Below, piece after piece: positions 1-6,518 of a stretch of 9,812 nucleotides of DNA. The stretch spans positions 1-9,812 of the forward strand of contig JAMBLH010000185.1 in NCBI GenBank assembly GCA_023336875.1. Direction: 5' to 3'. The notes under the pieces are model-generated. The model had not been told where the DNA came from. It worked only from the letters and a program-made list of their open reading frames with translations, and did not search any database. How positions within the stretch are numbered: position 1 is the first letter of the stretch; each line of letters begins with the position of its first letter. The DNA comes from Actinomycetes bacterium (lineage in GTDB: Bacteria; Actinomycetota; Acidimicrobiia; Spongiisociales; UBA5794). The position numbers were made by a program, and so were the translations under genes.

Positions 1-66
1 GATCGCTCCGCGATTCCCTCCTCCCGTGAGCACGAGTGCGGTACGTTCGTGTGTGAGCCTCTCCAT
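1..66 (-). CDS. Patatin-like phospholipase, N-terminal 22 codons only (runs off window)
   Basis: The minus strand opens with ATG at 66-64 and stays open to the window edge. It encodes MERLTHERTALVLTGGGNRG followed by AI. The stretch ALVLTGGGNRGAI matches the start of patatin-like serine lipases, where GGGxRG forms the oxyanion hole next to strand 1. The catalytic GxSxG and DG motifs would lie outside the window. A strong ribosome site (GGAGGTGA, minus strand, within 70-80) sits just upstream of the ATG and supports this start. The gene begins 41 bp after the stop of the cyclopropane synthase gene on the same strand, so the two are probably co-transcribed lipid-related genes. Only the N-terminus is visible, so the exact substrate (phospholipid, triglyceride or lysophospholipid) cannot be told. 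Confidence 0.75.
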   Translation of the reverse strand, partial: MERLTHERTALVLTGGGNRGAI

Positions 67-107
67 CTTGTTCACCTCCGATCCGTATAGTCATTGAGTC
101 GGATGGA

Positions 108-1373
108 TCACCCAAAGGTGTCGCGACCGGGCGAGTTCCAGTCGGGTCTCAGCGCAACAGAACTGCGTCCGGAATCTGGTGTCTTGACGGCAAGCACCTG
201 ATCGACGTGGATGCAATTGTCCTCGAACATGACCGCGCTGCCAGCCATGTACAAACGCCACACCTTGGCCCTGCCCTCGCTGGTTTCAGCAACTGCTTCA
301 TCCCAGTTCTCTTCGAGGTTGTGAACCCATTGGCGAAGCGTCAATGCGTAATGCTCCCGCAGATTCTCTACATGCCGAACCTCGAGTCCGTGGTCCTGAA
401 GCGCAGAGACAACAGTCCCAACCTCATGGAGTTCGCCATCGGGAAACACGTAGCGGTCGATGAAGCCCTTTCGTGCCAGCCGTTGCCGCTGCGCCGTTCC
501 CGTCCTGCTGATGGCATGGTTCATCACACGACCCCCATCGACGAGAAGATCGGCCACTTGGTTGAAATACGCTCCAAGCCGGTCCATTCCCACGTGCTCG
601 AACATCCCGATAGAACTGATCGCGTCAAATGGCCCGTCTTTCACATCTCGGTAGTCCTGAAGCCTGATATCGATTCGGTCCGTGAGACCAGCTTCGGCAA
701 CCCGTTTTCGTGCCAGATCGACCTGGTTCTGGGAGATCGTGACGCCCACGGCCTCGACACCATGATGTTCGGCCGCGTGGAGGACCATCCCTCCCCACCC
801 ACAGCCGATATCGAGTAGCCGCATCCCGGGTTCGAGACCGAGCTTCTGAGAAATCAGCTCGTATTTGTTCGCTTGTGCCTGCTCCAATGTGTCGCTCGGC
901 TTCTCGAATACGGCACACGAATAGGTCATCGACGGCCCCAGAACCATCTCGTAGAACTCGTTCGACACGTCGTAATGATGCGAGATCGCGTCAGAATCAC
1001 GGCGGCGCGTGTGGAGACGTCCTCGGTTGCGCCGGTGCTCCTCGGGAGGAGGCAGGATCCGACGCACCTTTCCGACGCCCACAAGCTGCACCAAATCCTT
1101 GACTTGGCGCGCCGTGAGCTTCACCACCGGCAGCAACCGACGTAGCTCAAGGACATCGTAGATGTCACCATCGATATCGATATCTCCGGCAACGTATGCA
1201 CGCGTAATGCCCAGCTCTCCTGGAGCAGTCACCATCCGGATCAACGCGTCGTGCGACCGCAACGTCACCGTCGTGGCCGCGTCATACGGCCCGACGTCAG
1301 AACCATCGTATGCTCGAATACGGATGGGTAGATCTGGTCCCAACAGGTCAGTGATGAATGACTCGACGGTCAC
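108..1373 (-). CDS. cfa: Cyclopropane-fatty-acyl-phospholipid synthase family SAM methyltransferase
   Basis: This 421-residue enzyme would transfer a methyl(ene) group from S-adenosylmethionine to the double bond of membrane phospholipid acyl chains. The C-terminal catalytic domain (about 125-395) has the SAM-binding loop LLDIGCGWGG (186-195) and GVTIS just after it. The residues corresponding to the E. coli Cfa active site are all recognisable: Cys153 in YSCAVF, Glu259 in MFEHVG, His286 in MNHAIS, and Tyr342 in REHYALTL. The N-terminal ~110 residues form the lipid-binding domain. Start is GTG at 1373-1371, preceded by a near-perfect AGAGGAGG ribosome site about 5-7 nt away. The length is slightly above E. 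coli Cfa (382). In actinobacteria close relatives make methyl-branched (tuberculostearic-type) rather than cyclopropane acids, so the product chemistry is uncertain while the family is not. It leads an apparent two-gene unit with the patatin-like gene. Confidence 0.93.
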   Translation of the reverse strand: MTVESFITDLLGPDLPIRIRAYDGSDVGPYDAATTVTLRSHDALIRMVTAPGELGITRAYVAGDIDIDGDIYDVLELRRLLPVVKLTARQVKDLVQLVGVGKVRRILPPPEEHRRNRGRLHTRRRDSDAISHHYDVSNEFYEMVLGPSMTYSCAVFEKPSDTLEQAQANKYELISQKLGLEPGMRLLDIGCGWGGMVLHAAEHHGVEAVGVTISQNQVDLARKRVAEAGLTDRIDIRLQDYRDVKDGPFDAISSIGMFEHVGMDRLGAYFNQVADLLVDGGRVMNHAISRTGTAQRQRLARKGFIDRYVFPDGELHEVGTVVSALQDHGLEVRHVENLREHYALTLRQWVHNLEENWDEAVAETSEGRAKVWRLYMAGSAVMFEDNCIHVDQVLAVKTPDSGRSSVALRPDWNSPGRDTFG

Positions 1374-1432
1374 GACGCCTCCTCTTATCTGCGCTATGGC
1401 TTATGTCTCTTGTGACGTTGAGCTCTTCAATA

Positions 1433-1569
1433 GGTGTCGCTTCTCGCAGATTCTTTTCTTGGACGTCTTCGAGAGCTGCGATTGCGCTGATCTCAAGGTG
1501 TGAACGCTCAGCCCGGTGCGACCTCAGAATGCCGCTGCTTCGAACCTGACCCGCTCGAAGAGCGACACC
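1433..1569. repeat. Widely spaced 9-bp inverted repeat in the divergent intergenic region
   Basis: GGTGTCGCT at 1433-1441 is exactly complementary to AGCGACACC at 1561-1569. The arms lie in the 245-bp gene-free region between the divergent cfa and zinc-ribbon starts. A second small inverted pair (CTTCGA 1538-1543, TCGAAG 1555-1560) sits beside the right arm. They could be regulator half-sites, but 9 bp is short enough to arise by chance. I see no convincing -35/-10 pair here. Confidence 0.2.
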
Positions 1570-1618
1570 ATCGGTGGGAGATTACGACCAAACAGCCAAG
1601 CGACCATTGGAGTACACC

Positions 1619-1816
1619 ATGATGACGAAGTGCCCGACATGTGGTTCCGAGATCATCTGCTCGAAAACACCAGGAACGATCTGGTGTGTATCAACGGAGT
1701 GCGGGGCTGTGTTCCATGACGTACACCTAGGTGGATTCGTGGGTTCGATTTCGACGCGACAATCCGTCCGCCTGCCTGTCATTGGAACAGATCGGGAAGA
1801 CGGCGGACGGAAGTGA
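1619..1816 (+). CDS. Small zinc-ribbon protein, translationally coupled to glutamate dehydrogenase
   Basis: A 65-residue protein that begins MMTKCPTCGSEIICSKTPGT. Cysteines 5 and 8 (CPTC) and 23 and 28 (CVSTEC), with Cys14 and His33 nearby, look like a compact zinc ribbon with two knuckles. The part after about residue 36 is basic/polar with no clear fold. The start at 1619 is preferred over an upstream in-frame ATG at 1574 because GGAG (1609-1612) lies 6 nt before it and the zinc knuckle follows at once. Its TGA stop (1814-1816) overlaps the GTG start of the dehydrogenase (1813-1815) as GTGA, so the two are probably translated in sequence. I do not recognise a named family. It could be a regulator or metal-binding helper of the dehydrogenase, or an unrelated small protein. 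The Cys pattern and overlap argue that it is real. Confidence 0.6.
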   Translation: MMTKCPTCGSEIICSKTPGTIWCVSTECGAVFHDVHLGGFVGSISTRQSVRLPVIGTDREDGGRK

Positions 1817-3060
1817 CGCGTACCCCAAATGCCGGGCTCCTCGAGTGGGAGACCGGTCGATTCGAAAACGCCCTCGACCGACTGGAACTCGGCAGCGGCA
1901 CACGGTGCACACTTCGATGTGCAACGCGATCGCTACGTATCGAGATCCCACTGATCCGGGACAACGGATCGACGGAAGTGTTCCGGGGATTCCGCGTGCA
2001 GCACTCACTTGCACTGGGACCTGCCAAAGGTGGCATCCGCTTCCACCCCTCGGTGGGAGAGAGCGAAGTAACGGCTCTTGCGCGTCTGATGACATGGAAG
2101 ACTGCCTTGCATGAGTTGCCGTTTGGTGGCGGGAAGGGAGGCGTTGTCTGTGACCCTCACCGTTTGAGTCAGCGAGAGCTCCACGACCTCACACGCGGCT
2201 ACACCGTCGCGATCCTACCGATCATCGGTCCTGAGATCGACGTCGTTGCACCCGATATTGGCACCTCAAGCGAAACAATGGGGTGGCTGATCCAGGCCGC
2301 TGCAGACGCCGGGCAACCCAATCCTGCGATCGCCACCGGCAAACCATTGATTCTCGGTGGCTCTGCGTTTCGAGCAGCATCAACAGGTGTCGGCGTCACC
2401 CACATTGCACTGCTCGCAGCCGAGCGCCTCGCGATCCGAGCAGGATCCCAGCCCCTCCGAGTCGCCATCGAGGGATTCGGATCCGTCGGCTCGTGGGCAG
2501 CCAGGGAGATGTTCGACCGAGGCGAGATGATCGTGTCAGTCTCCGACGTGACAGGCGCGATCCAGAACGAAGAAGGGATCGACCCACACGTGCTCATCGC
2601 GTGGATGCACAGCGGCGAGGAACTCGTTGACTTCCCCCAAGCGCGGCGTATTGACCATGTGTTCGCTGCGCGTTGCGAGATCGCGATACCAGCAGCCTTC
2701 GAAGGGACGTTCACAGCCGATGTTGCCGCACAGGTCACAGCCCGGCTCGTCGTCGAGGGAGCGAACGGGCCGATCACACCAGATGCAGAAGCAATTCTCG
2801 CCGAGCGGACCATCACCGTCGTTCCCGACCTCCTCGCCAATGGCGGGGGAGTCATTTCCTCCTATTGGGAGTGGGTCCAGAACCATCAGCACACCCAATG
2901 GGCCGAAGCCACCGAGCGGGACCTCACGCTTGGTCGGCTTGAACGCAGTTTCGATCGGGTCGTCGAAGCCGAGGCCACGTCCTGGCGGTCAGCAGCACTC
3001 ATGCTGGCGATACGTCGAGTCGTGGACGGACTTCACGCACGCGGAACAGTGGCGAACTGA
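1813..3060 (+). CDS. gdhA: Glutamate dehydrogenase (Glu/Leu/Phe/Val dehydrogenase family)
   Basis: This 415-residue enzyme interconverts glutamate and 2-oxoglutarate plus ammonia using NAD(P). The N-terminal domain carries the family signature: GPAKGGIRFHP (Lys72), TWKTALHELPFGGGKGG with Lys96 and catalytic Lys108, and VVAPDIGTSSE with catalytic Asp148. The C-terminal Rossmann domain begins near 215 (GFGSVG, 221-226) and contains VVEGANGPITP and VVPDLLANGGGVISSYWEW. Lys72 together with Ser350 in the last motif correspond to the pair that selects glutamate in clostridial GDH, so glutamate is more likely than a branched-chain or aromatic substrate. The usual GGSxGRxxATG motif reads GGSAFRAASTG, a mild divergence. 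Start is GTG overlapping the zinc-ribbon stop, and the ribosome site is weak, consistent with coupling. Length is typical of the bacterial hexameric class. Confidence 0.93.
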   Translation: MTRTPNAGLLEWETGRFENALDRLELGSGTRCTLRCATRSLRIEIPLIRDNGSTEVFRGFRVQHSLALGPAKGGIRFHPSVGESEVTALARLMTWKTALHELPFGGGKGGVVCDPHRLSQRELHDLTRGYTVAILPIIGPEIDVVAPDIGTSSETMGWLIQAAADAGQPNPAIATGKPLILGGSAFRAASTGVGVTHIALLAAERLAIRAGSQPLRVAIEGFGSVGSWAAREMFDRGEMIVSVSDVTGAIQNEEGIDPHVLIAWMHSGEELVDFPQARRIDHVFAARCEIAIPAAFEGTFTADVAAQVTARLVVEGANGPITPDAEAILAERTITVVPDLLANGGGVISSYWEWVQNHQHTQWAEATERDLTLGRLERSFDRVVEAEATSWRSAALMLAIRRVVDGLHARGTVAN

Positions 3061-3370
3061 CGACGCTGACGCGGCCCAATGCTGGACCACAGATCAAACC
3101 TTACTTGCGACAATCATCTGCCACTACGCGTTGACGCGAGCGGACGATGGGACCGCGCTTTGTCTCCCGATCGCGCCACAGTCGGGCATTGCAGACCAGC
3201 AATGGCCGACCTGAGCGGTGATTCTCAGCCTGTGATCCAACCAAGGACATTTGCCGCGTCCACCGAGCATTGACTCTTTGTCGTTCGTTCGACCTTTGAA
3301 TCGTCATCGAAACGCCTAAACACGTGTAACCCACTCCCGTGGGGCGCGCAGGCAATTCATTAAGCCCGCT
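3061..3370. other. Gene-free stretch between convergent genes
   Basis: This 310-bp stretch separates the convergent dehydrogenase and flavin disulfide reductase genes. Its open frames are short and low in quality, lack ribosome sites and resemble nothing I know. Apart from the hairpin at 3181-3210 I see no RNA gene, repeat or promoter in it. Confidence 0.6.
3181..3210. terminator. Hairpin, possible bidirectional terminator
   Basis: GTCGGGCATTGC (3181-3192) pairs with GCAATGGCCGAC (3199-3210) around a 6-nt loop, with 11 of 12 pairs complementary. It lies between two convergent genes, where a shared terminator is expected. No T-run follows on either strand, so it would be of the U-tract-poor type seen in GC-rich bacteria. 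Confidence 0.45.
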
Positions 3371-4741
3371 TCAGGCTGACGTTGGTCGGTGAACGCCTCC
3401 AGCCGCTGCGTTCACGGCCTCAGCGAGTGTTGGGTGGATATGGATCGCGTCACGGACCTGGTCAACGGTGAGCTGAGCGTAGGCGGCTACGACGAGTTCG
3501 TGGATGAGGTTTCCTGCGTCTGGTCCAACGATCGTGGCTCCTACTATGACGCGGTCGGGGTTGGCGATGATCTTGACGAATCCGTCGGTCTCTCCGATGG
3601 CTTTGGCTTTGGCGACGCCGCGGAACTTCTCCGTTCCCGCATGTGCGGTACCGAATTTCGCCTCTGCCTCTGCTTCGGACAGCCCAAATGACGCTACCTC
3701 GGGATCAGTGAATACGGCGTGAGGGACCAAGCGCGTCGCTGTTGAGATGTTCGCATCCTTAAACAGGTGGCGAGCGAGCAACGCGGCATCATCACGTGCG
3801 GTATGTGTGAAGAGGGGCGGACCCACCACATCACCTATTGCATAGATGCCGGACGCTGACGTTTCGAACTGGTCTGAAACAACGATGAAACCCCGCTTGT
3901 CGAGGTCGACGTCCGTGTTCTCCAGGCCGAGCCTGGCTGTGTTGGGGGTTCTCCCGACAGCAACGAAGAGATCAGAGCCCGCGACCTCTCGCTCCCCAAC
4001 ACTCAGGACCAGGCCTGTGCCCGTTGCGGTCACTGAAGCTGCTTCGTTGCCGAGAAGGAGGGTGATGCCTTCACGCTCGAAGGCATCTTCAATGACAGTG
4101 GAGACCTCTGGATCTTCGGCGGGAAGAAGATGAGGGCGGCGCTGCACGACGGTGACCTCTGACCCGAATCTTCTGAACATCTGAGCAAACTCGCACCCCA
4201 CGTATCCCCCGCCAAGAACGATCAGATGCTCAGGAATGTCTCGCAGGTCGAGTGCCGACGTCGAATCCAGTGTGGATACGTCGGCGAGGCCTGGAAGGTC
4301 GGGGATCGATATGTGACCGCCGGTGTTGATGACTATGCGATCGGCCCTGTAGACCTCTCCGTCTGCTTCGATGCTGTGTGGACCGACGAATCGCGCCCAC
4401 GCTTCGACCAACGTCAGGTCGTCAGAGCGCGCAGCGGCGCGGTACGAGCCGCTCCGGATGCTGTCAACGATTCCATCCTTGCGATCAACGATCCTTCCGA
4501 GGTCAACTGAAACTTCACCCACGTCGACCCCGAACTCGCTGGCACGTCTCGCGAGATGCGCGACCTTGGCCGAGTGGATCATCGTCTTGGTCGGGATACA
4601 CCCCCGGTTGAGGCAGGTGCCTCCCAACAAATCGCCTTCGATGAGCACCGTGGGTCCGCGCCTCGCTGCTCGTAGTGCGATCGGGAGTCCTGCCATTCCG
4701 CCGCCGACAACGATCGTGTCAACATCAATGATGGCGGTCAC
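3371..4741 (-). CDS. FAD-dependent NAD(P)-disulfide oxidoreductase (LPD/mycothione-reductase/MerA-like)
   Basis: A 456-residue cytosolic flavoprotein of the class I pyridine nucleotide-disulfide reductases. It has the FAD loop VGGGMAG (12-18), redox disulfide Cys43/Cys48 in GTCLNRGCIPTK, a second dinucleotide loop GGGYVG (177-182), AIGD (Asp304), and a C-terminal HPTLAE with His436 and Glu441 as the usual acid-base pair. After the NAD(P) fold the strand ends in VVQRR (198-202). Basic residues where NADH enzymes carry an acidic one suggest NADPH. It lacks the HMA domain and the C-terminal Cys-Cys of true MerA, so I do not call it mercuric reductase. Start is GTG at 4741-4739, overlapping the CcdA stop as GTGA. 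As last gene of the minus operon it could feed electrons into CcdA/TlpA or reduce a low-molecular-weight disulfide. Dihydrolipoamide dehydrogenase or mycothione reductase are alternatives. Confidence 0.88.
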   Translation of the reverse strand: MTAIIDVDTIVVGGGMAGLPIALRAARRGPTVLIEGDLLGGTCLNRGCIPTKTMIHSAKVAHLARRASEFGVDVGEVSVDLGRIVDRKDGIVDSIRSGSYRAAARSDDLTLVEAWARFVGPHSIEADGEVYRADRIVINTGGHISIPDLPGLADVSTLDSTSALDLRDIPEHLIVLGGGYVGCEFAQMFRRFGSEVTVVQRRPHLLPAEDPEVSTVIEDAFEREGITLLLGNEAASVTATGTGLVLSVGEREVAGSDLFVAVGRTPNTARLGLENTDVDLDKRGFIVVSDQFETSASGIYAIGDVVGPPLFTHTARDDAALLARHLFKDANISTATRLVPHAVFTDPEVASFGLSEAEAEAKFGTAHAGTEKFRGVAKAKAIGETDGFVKIIANPDRVIVGATIVGPDAGNLIHELVVAAYAQLTVDQVRDAIHIHPTLAEAVNAAAGGVHRPTSA

Positions 4742-5604
4742 GACGTGACGTTTTCAGATGTACGCCGTCTCTGTGCGCGGCGTATCTCATTGAGAACGAT
4801 CAACGCTATGACGCCTACGAGGGCTCCGGCCCACACCAAGGGTGCATTCCCAACTCTCGTTGTGAACCATGATGACACTCCCTCGATCCATGAGATCGGC
4901 GCGTACAGGACCGAATCTTGCCCGGGTTGCACAGAGAGGGCGACTCCCCAGTAGTAGATAATGAAGAGTCCTGACACAACGAGGAGCCAACCCCCGATGC
5001 GTTCAACATACGGGAGGATCGTGCGCATGCGATCGACCATCAGCCTGCGCGACGTCACGAGTGCAACAGCAATCGCCGTCAAAACAACACCCATTCCTGC
5101 TGCATAGGCGACGAACACTGCCCATCCGGCGACCAGTGAGTCCGCTCTGGTGGACAAACCAACGACCGACAGGAAAATCGGAAGAGTGCATGAAATCGAT
5201 GCCGTACCGAACGCTACTCCGAAGCCAGCCATCCCGAGGAAGGACCTCTTGCGGGACGTCTCGATGCTGACGACCCGTGCTGTGAGGTGGAAGCCCCTCA
5301 GCACTGCAACACCGAGGACAAACAGACCAGCTCCGATGACAAGGGCAAGCCAGGGCACGAAGTTCAAGATTCCCCACAAACCCGCGGAAACGGCAACGCC
5401 AACGGCTGCGAATAGCGCGAGGAAGCCGACGGACACAGCCGCACCTACGCGAAGGCCAGCCCACACGCCAGGAGAAATCTCAGTCTCATCGCTTTCGCCA
5501 AGGAACATCGACACGTACGCAGGGAGCATTGCAAACCCGCACGGGTTCACCGTCGCCACCATTCCAGCAGCGAACGCAAAAAGGATCGGGGTCGTGAGGA
5601 TCAT
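4738..5604 (-). CDS. ccdA: CcdA/DsbD-type membrane thiol-disulfide electron carrier
   Basis: A 288-residue polytopic membrane protein. CcdA/DsbD-beta proteins take electrons from a cytosolic thiol donor and pass them through two membrane cysteines to an extracytoplasmic thioredoxin-like partner. Both cysteines are visible: Cys22 in the NPCG motif of helix 1 and Cys139 in SISCTLP in the internally repeated half. Six core hydrophobic segments are followed by at least one further segment near 255-272 and a basic tail. The ATG start at 5604-5602 shares its first base with the TlpA stop (TGATG), and its own stop overlaps the flavoreductase start. The immediate TlpA-like neighbour is the expected partner. 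In cytochrome c maturation such pairs reduce apocytochrome thiols, but no haem or cytochrome gene is seen here and the context is mercury, so a redirected role is inferred. Confidence 0.92.
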   Translation of the reverse strand: MILTTPILFAFAAGMVATVNPCGFAMLPAYVSMFLGESDETEISPGVWAGLRVGAAVSVGFLALFAAVGVAVSAGLWGILNFVPWLALVIGAGLFVLGVAVLRGFHLTARVVSIETSRKRSFLGMAGFGVAFGTASISCTLPIFLSVVGLSTRADSLVAGWAVFVAYAAGMGVVLTAIAVALVTSRRLMVDRMRTILPYVERIGGWLLVVSGLFIIYYWGVALSVQPGQDSVLYAPISWIEGVSSWFTTRVGNAPLVWAGALVGVIALIVLNEIRRAQRRRTSENVTS

Positions 5605-6185
5605 CAGCTCTCGAAGTATTCGATGATCTTTGCTTCCAGCTCGCGAGCTGTCAGCTCACCGGTATACAACTCCACGACTCGGCCCTCCTCATCGAGAAAC
5701 ACCGTGGTTGGCATCCCCAACCCACCGAATGCGGTGAATGCCTCGCCTCGAGGATCCCGTGCCAACGGATAGGTAATCCCCGTGTCCTCGACTACAGATT
5801 GTGCCGAAGCTGGATCATCACTCAGATTGATGCCAAGGAACTGCACCGAGTCACCATGCGCCTGGTATACGTTCTCGAACCCCGGAAGTTCAGCAAGACA
5901 TGGAAAGCACCACGACGCCCAGAAATTCACGACAGCTGGTCCACCTCGTAGGCTCGAGATCGCAACCGCGGTGCCATCAAAGCCTTCAAGCACAACTTCA
6001 GGTGCAGCCTCGTTGCCACTCGCAACCGCAGCACTCGAATCATCGCCCTGGTCGAACAGCACCAAAGACAGAACGGCAATTACAGCGAGGGCGAGGACCC
6101 CACCAACAACGACCATCCCACGAGTTCTGCCAGCTGGTTGCTGCGGGTTGCGGTGTTGCTGACGGGTCTGTTGCTTACCACTCAT
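5604..6185 (-). CDS. TlpA/ResA-like membrane-anchored thioredoxin
   Basis: A 193-residue protein with a basic cytosolic tail (1-23), one hydrophobic anchor (about 24-45), a polar linker, and a thioredoxin-fold domain (about 62-193) facing the outside. The active site is WCFPC (Cys93, Cys96), preceded by VVNFWAS, and the cis-proline is in GMPTT (Pro159). These are the marks of the TlpA/ResA/AhpC-TSA family, which reduce disulfides outside the membrane with electrons from CcdA. No lipobox or cleavable signal is evident, so it should remain anchored by the N-terminal helix. ATG start at 6185-6183 overlaps the upstream MerF-like stop as ATGA. It is placed between a mercury transporter-like gene and ccdA, which suggests it acts on transporter thiols or mercury-damaged surface proteins. 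Which substrate it reduces cannot be read from sequence. Confidence 0.93.
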   Translation of the reverse strand: MSGKQQTRQQHRNPQQPAGRTRGMVVVGGVLALAVIAVLSLVLFDQGDDSSAAVASGNEAAPEVVLEGFDGTAVAISSLRGGPAVVNFWASWCFPCLAELPGFENVYQAHGDSVQFLGINLSDDPASAQSVVEDTGITYPLARDPRGEAFTAFGGLGMPTTVFLDEEGRVVELYTGELTARELEAKIIEYFES

Positions 6186-6448
6186 TTGGAGGCTCCCTCG
6201 GTCTTGGACGGAACCTCACATGCGGCATTGCGCCGATTCGTTCGCCAGTACATGACACCGCCGGCCACAAGGGCGACTGGTATCAGGAACCATGGGTTCA
6301 CGAAGAAAGCCGCGAGGGCGGAAAGCCCGAATGCAGCAGCGAGCAGTGCACCGCCGCAGCACAGCGCCAGAGCGACGGCACCAGCAACGCCACCGGCAAT
6401 GGTTGCAGCGTCCTGACTCGAACGGGTTTCAGAAGTCGTGTTCGTCAC
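6182..6448 (-). CDS. merF: MerF-like mercury(II) transport protein
   Basis: A small inner-membrane protein of 88 residues. Helix 1 (about 15-40) contains the vicinal pair Cys30-Cys31 in LALCCGGALL, followed by FGLSAL. Helix 2 (about 52-68) ends in MYWRTNRRNAACEVP with Cys77. This layout (Cys-Cys inside helix 1, GLSAL, a basic R-rich turn after helix 2, and a cytosolic Cys near the C-terminus) is that of MerF, an 81-residue Hg(II) importer that hands the ion to MerA. MerF has a second Cys pair at the C-terminus, whereas here only one Cys remains. The frame stays open upstream to 6613, but that would overlap the divergent sigma gene. GTG at 6448-6446 is preferred because GGAG lies 9 nt before it. 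GTG at 6478 is an alternative. It is the first gene of a four-gene overlapping minus operon. I name it from motif memory, not from a search. Confidence 0.75.
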   Translation of the reverse strand: MTNTTSETRSSQDAATIAGGVAGAVALALCCGGALLAAAFGLSALAAFFVNPWFLIPVALVAGGVMYWRTNRRNAACEVPSKTEGASK

Positions 6449-6475
6449 GGGAATTGTCTCCGGGTCCGTTGGGTT
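6449..6475 (+). promoter_or_regulatory. Possible SigR/SigH-type (thiol-stress) promoter upstream of the sigma gene
   Basis: GGGAAT at 6449-6454, then exactly 18 nt, then GTT at 6473-6475. This matches the actinobacterial SigR/SigH consensus GGAAT-N18-GTT used for disulfide-stress genes. It points toward the sigma factor gene and lies just outside the MerF-like start. A chance match is possible because the motif is short. Confidence 0.35.
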
Positions 6476-6505
6476 CACATCATCGTAACATTTGTTAACT
6501 ATAAT
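6474..6505 (+). promoter_or_regulatory. Divergent promoter: TTCACA-N20-TATAAT (plus strand) with overlapping minus-strand -10
   Basis: On the plus strand TTCACA (6474-6479) and a perfect TATAAT (6500-6505) are 20 nt apart, a spacing like that of MerR-family promoters. On the minus strand TATAGT (6503-6498) overlaps the same bases, with a weak TTGTTC 18 nt upstream (6528-6523). The two -10 boxes share four bases, so the sigma/arsR/merA arm and the MerF/TlpA/CcdA arm probably compete for polymerase. Confidence 0.5.
6487..6498. promoter_or_regulatory. Candidate operator: perfect 12-bp palindrome
   Basis: TAACATTTGTTA is an exact palindrome with arms TAACA/TGTTA around TT. It fills the spacer of the plus promoter and covers the predicted start region of the minus promoter, so one bound dimer could control both arms. 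The nearby ArsR-type protein is the obvious candidate ligand, but no second copy was found in front of arsR or merA. Confidence 0.4.
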
Positions 6506-6518
6506 GCGACACATCGCG

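Noticed and set aside
207..818. Plus-strand 203-codon frame opposite cfa
   Set aside because: It is the antisense shadow of a gene with fully conserved catalytic motifs; no ribosome site or known motif.
2627..3214. Plus-strand 195-codon frame overlapping the end of the glutamate dehydrogenase gene
   Set aside because: It is an out-of-frame shadow with low-complexity Ser/Pro/Arg composition and no family resemblance.
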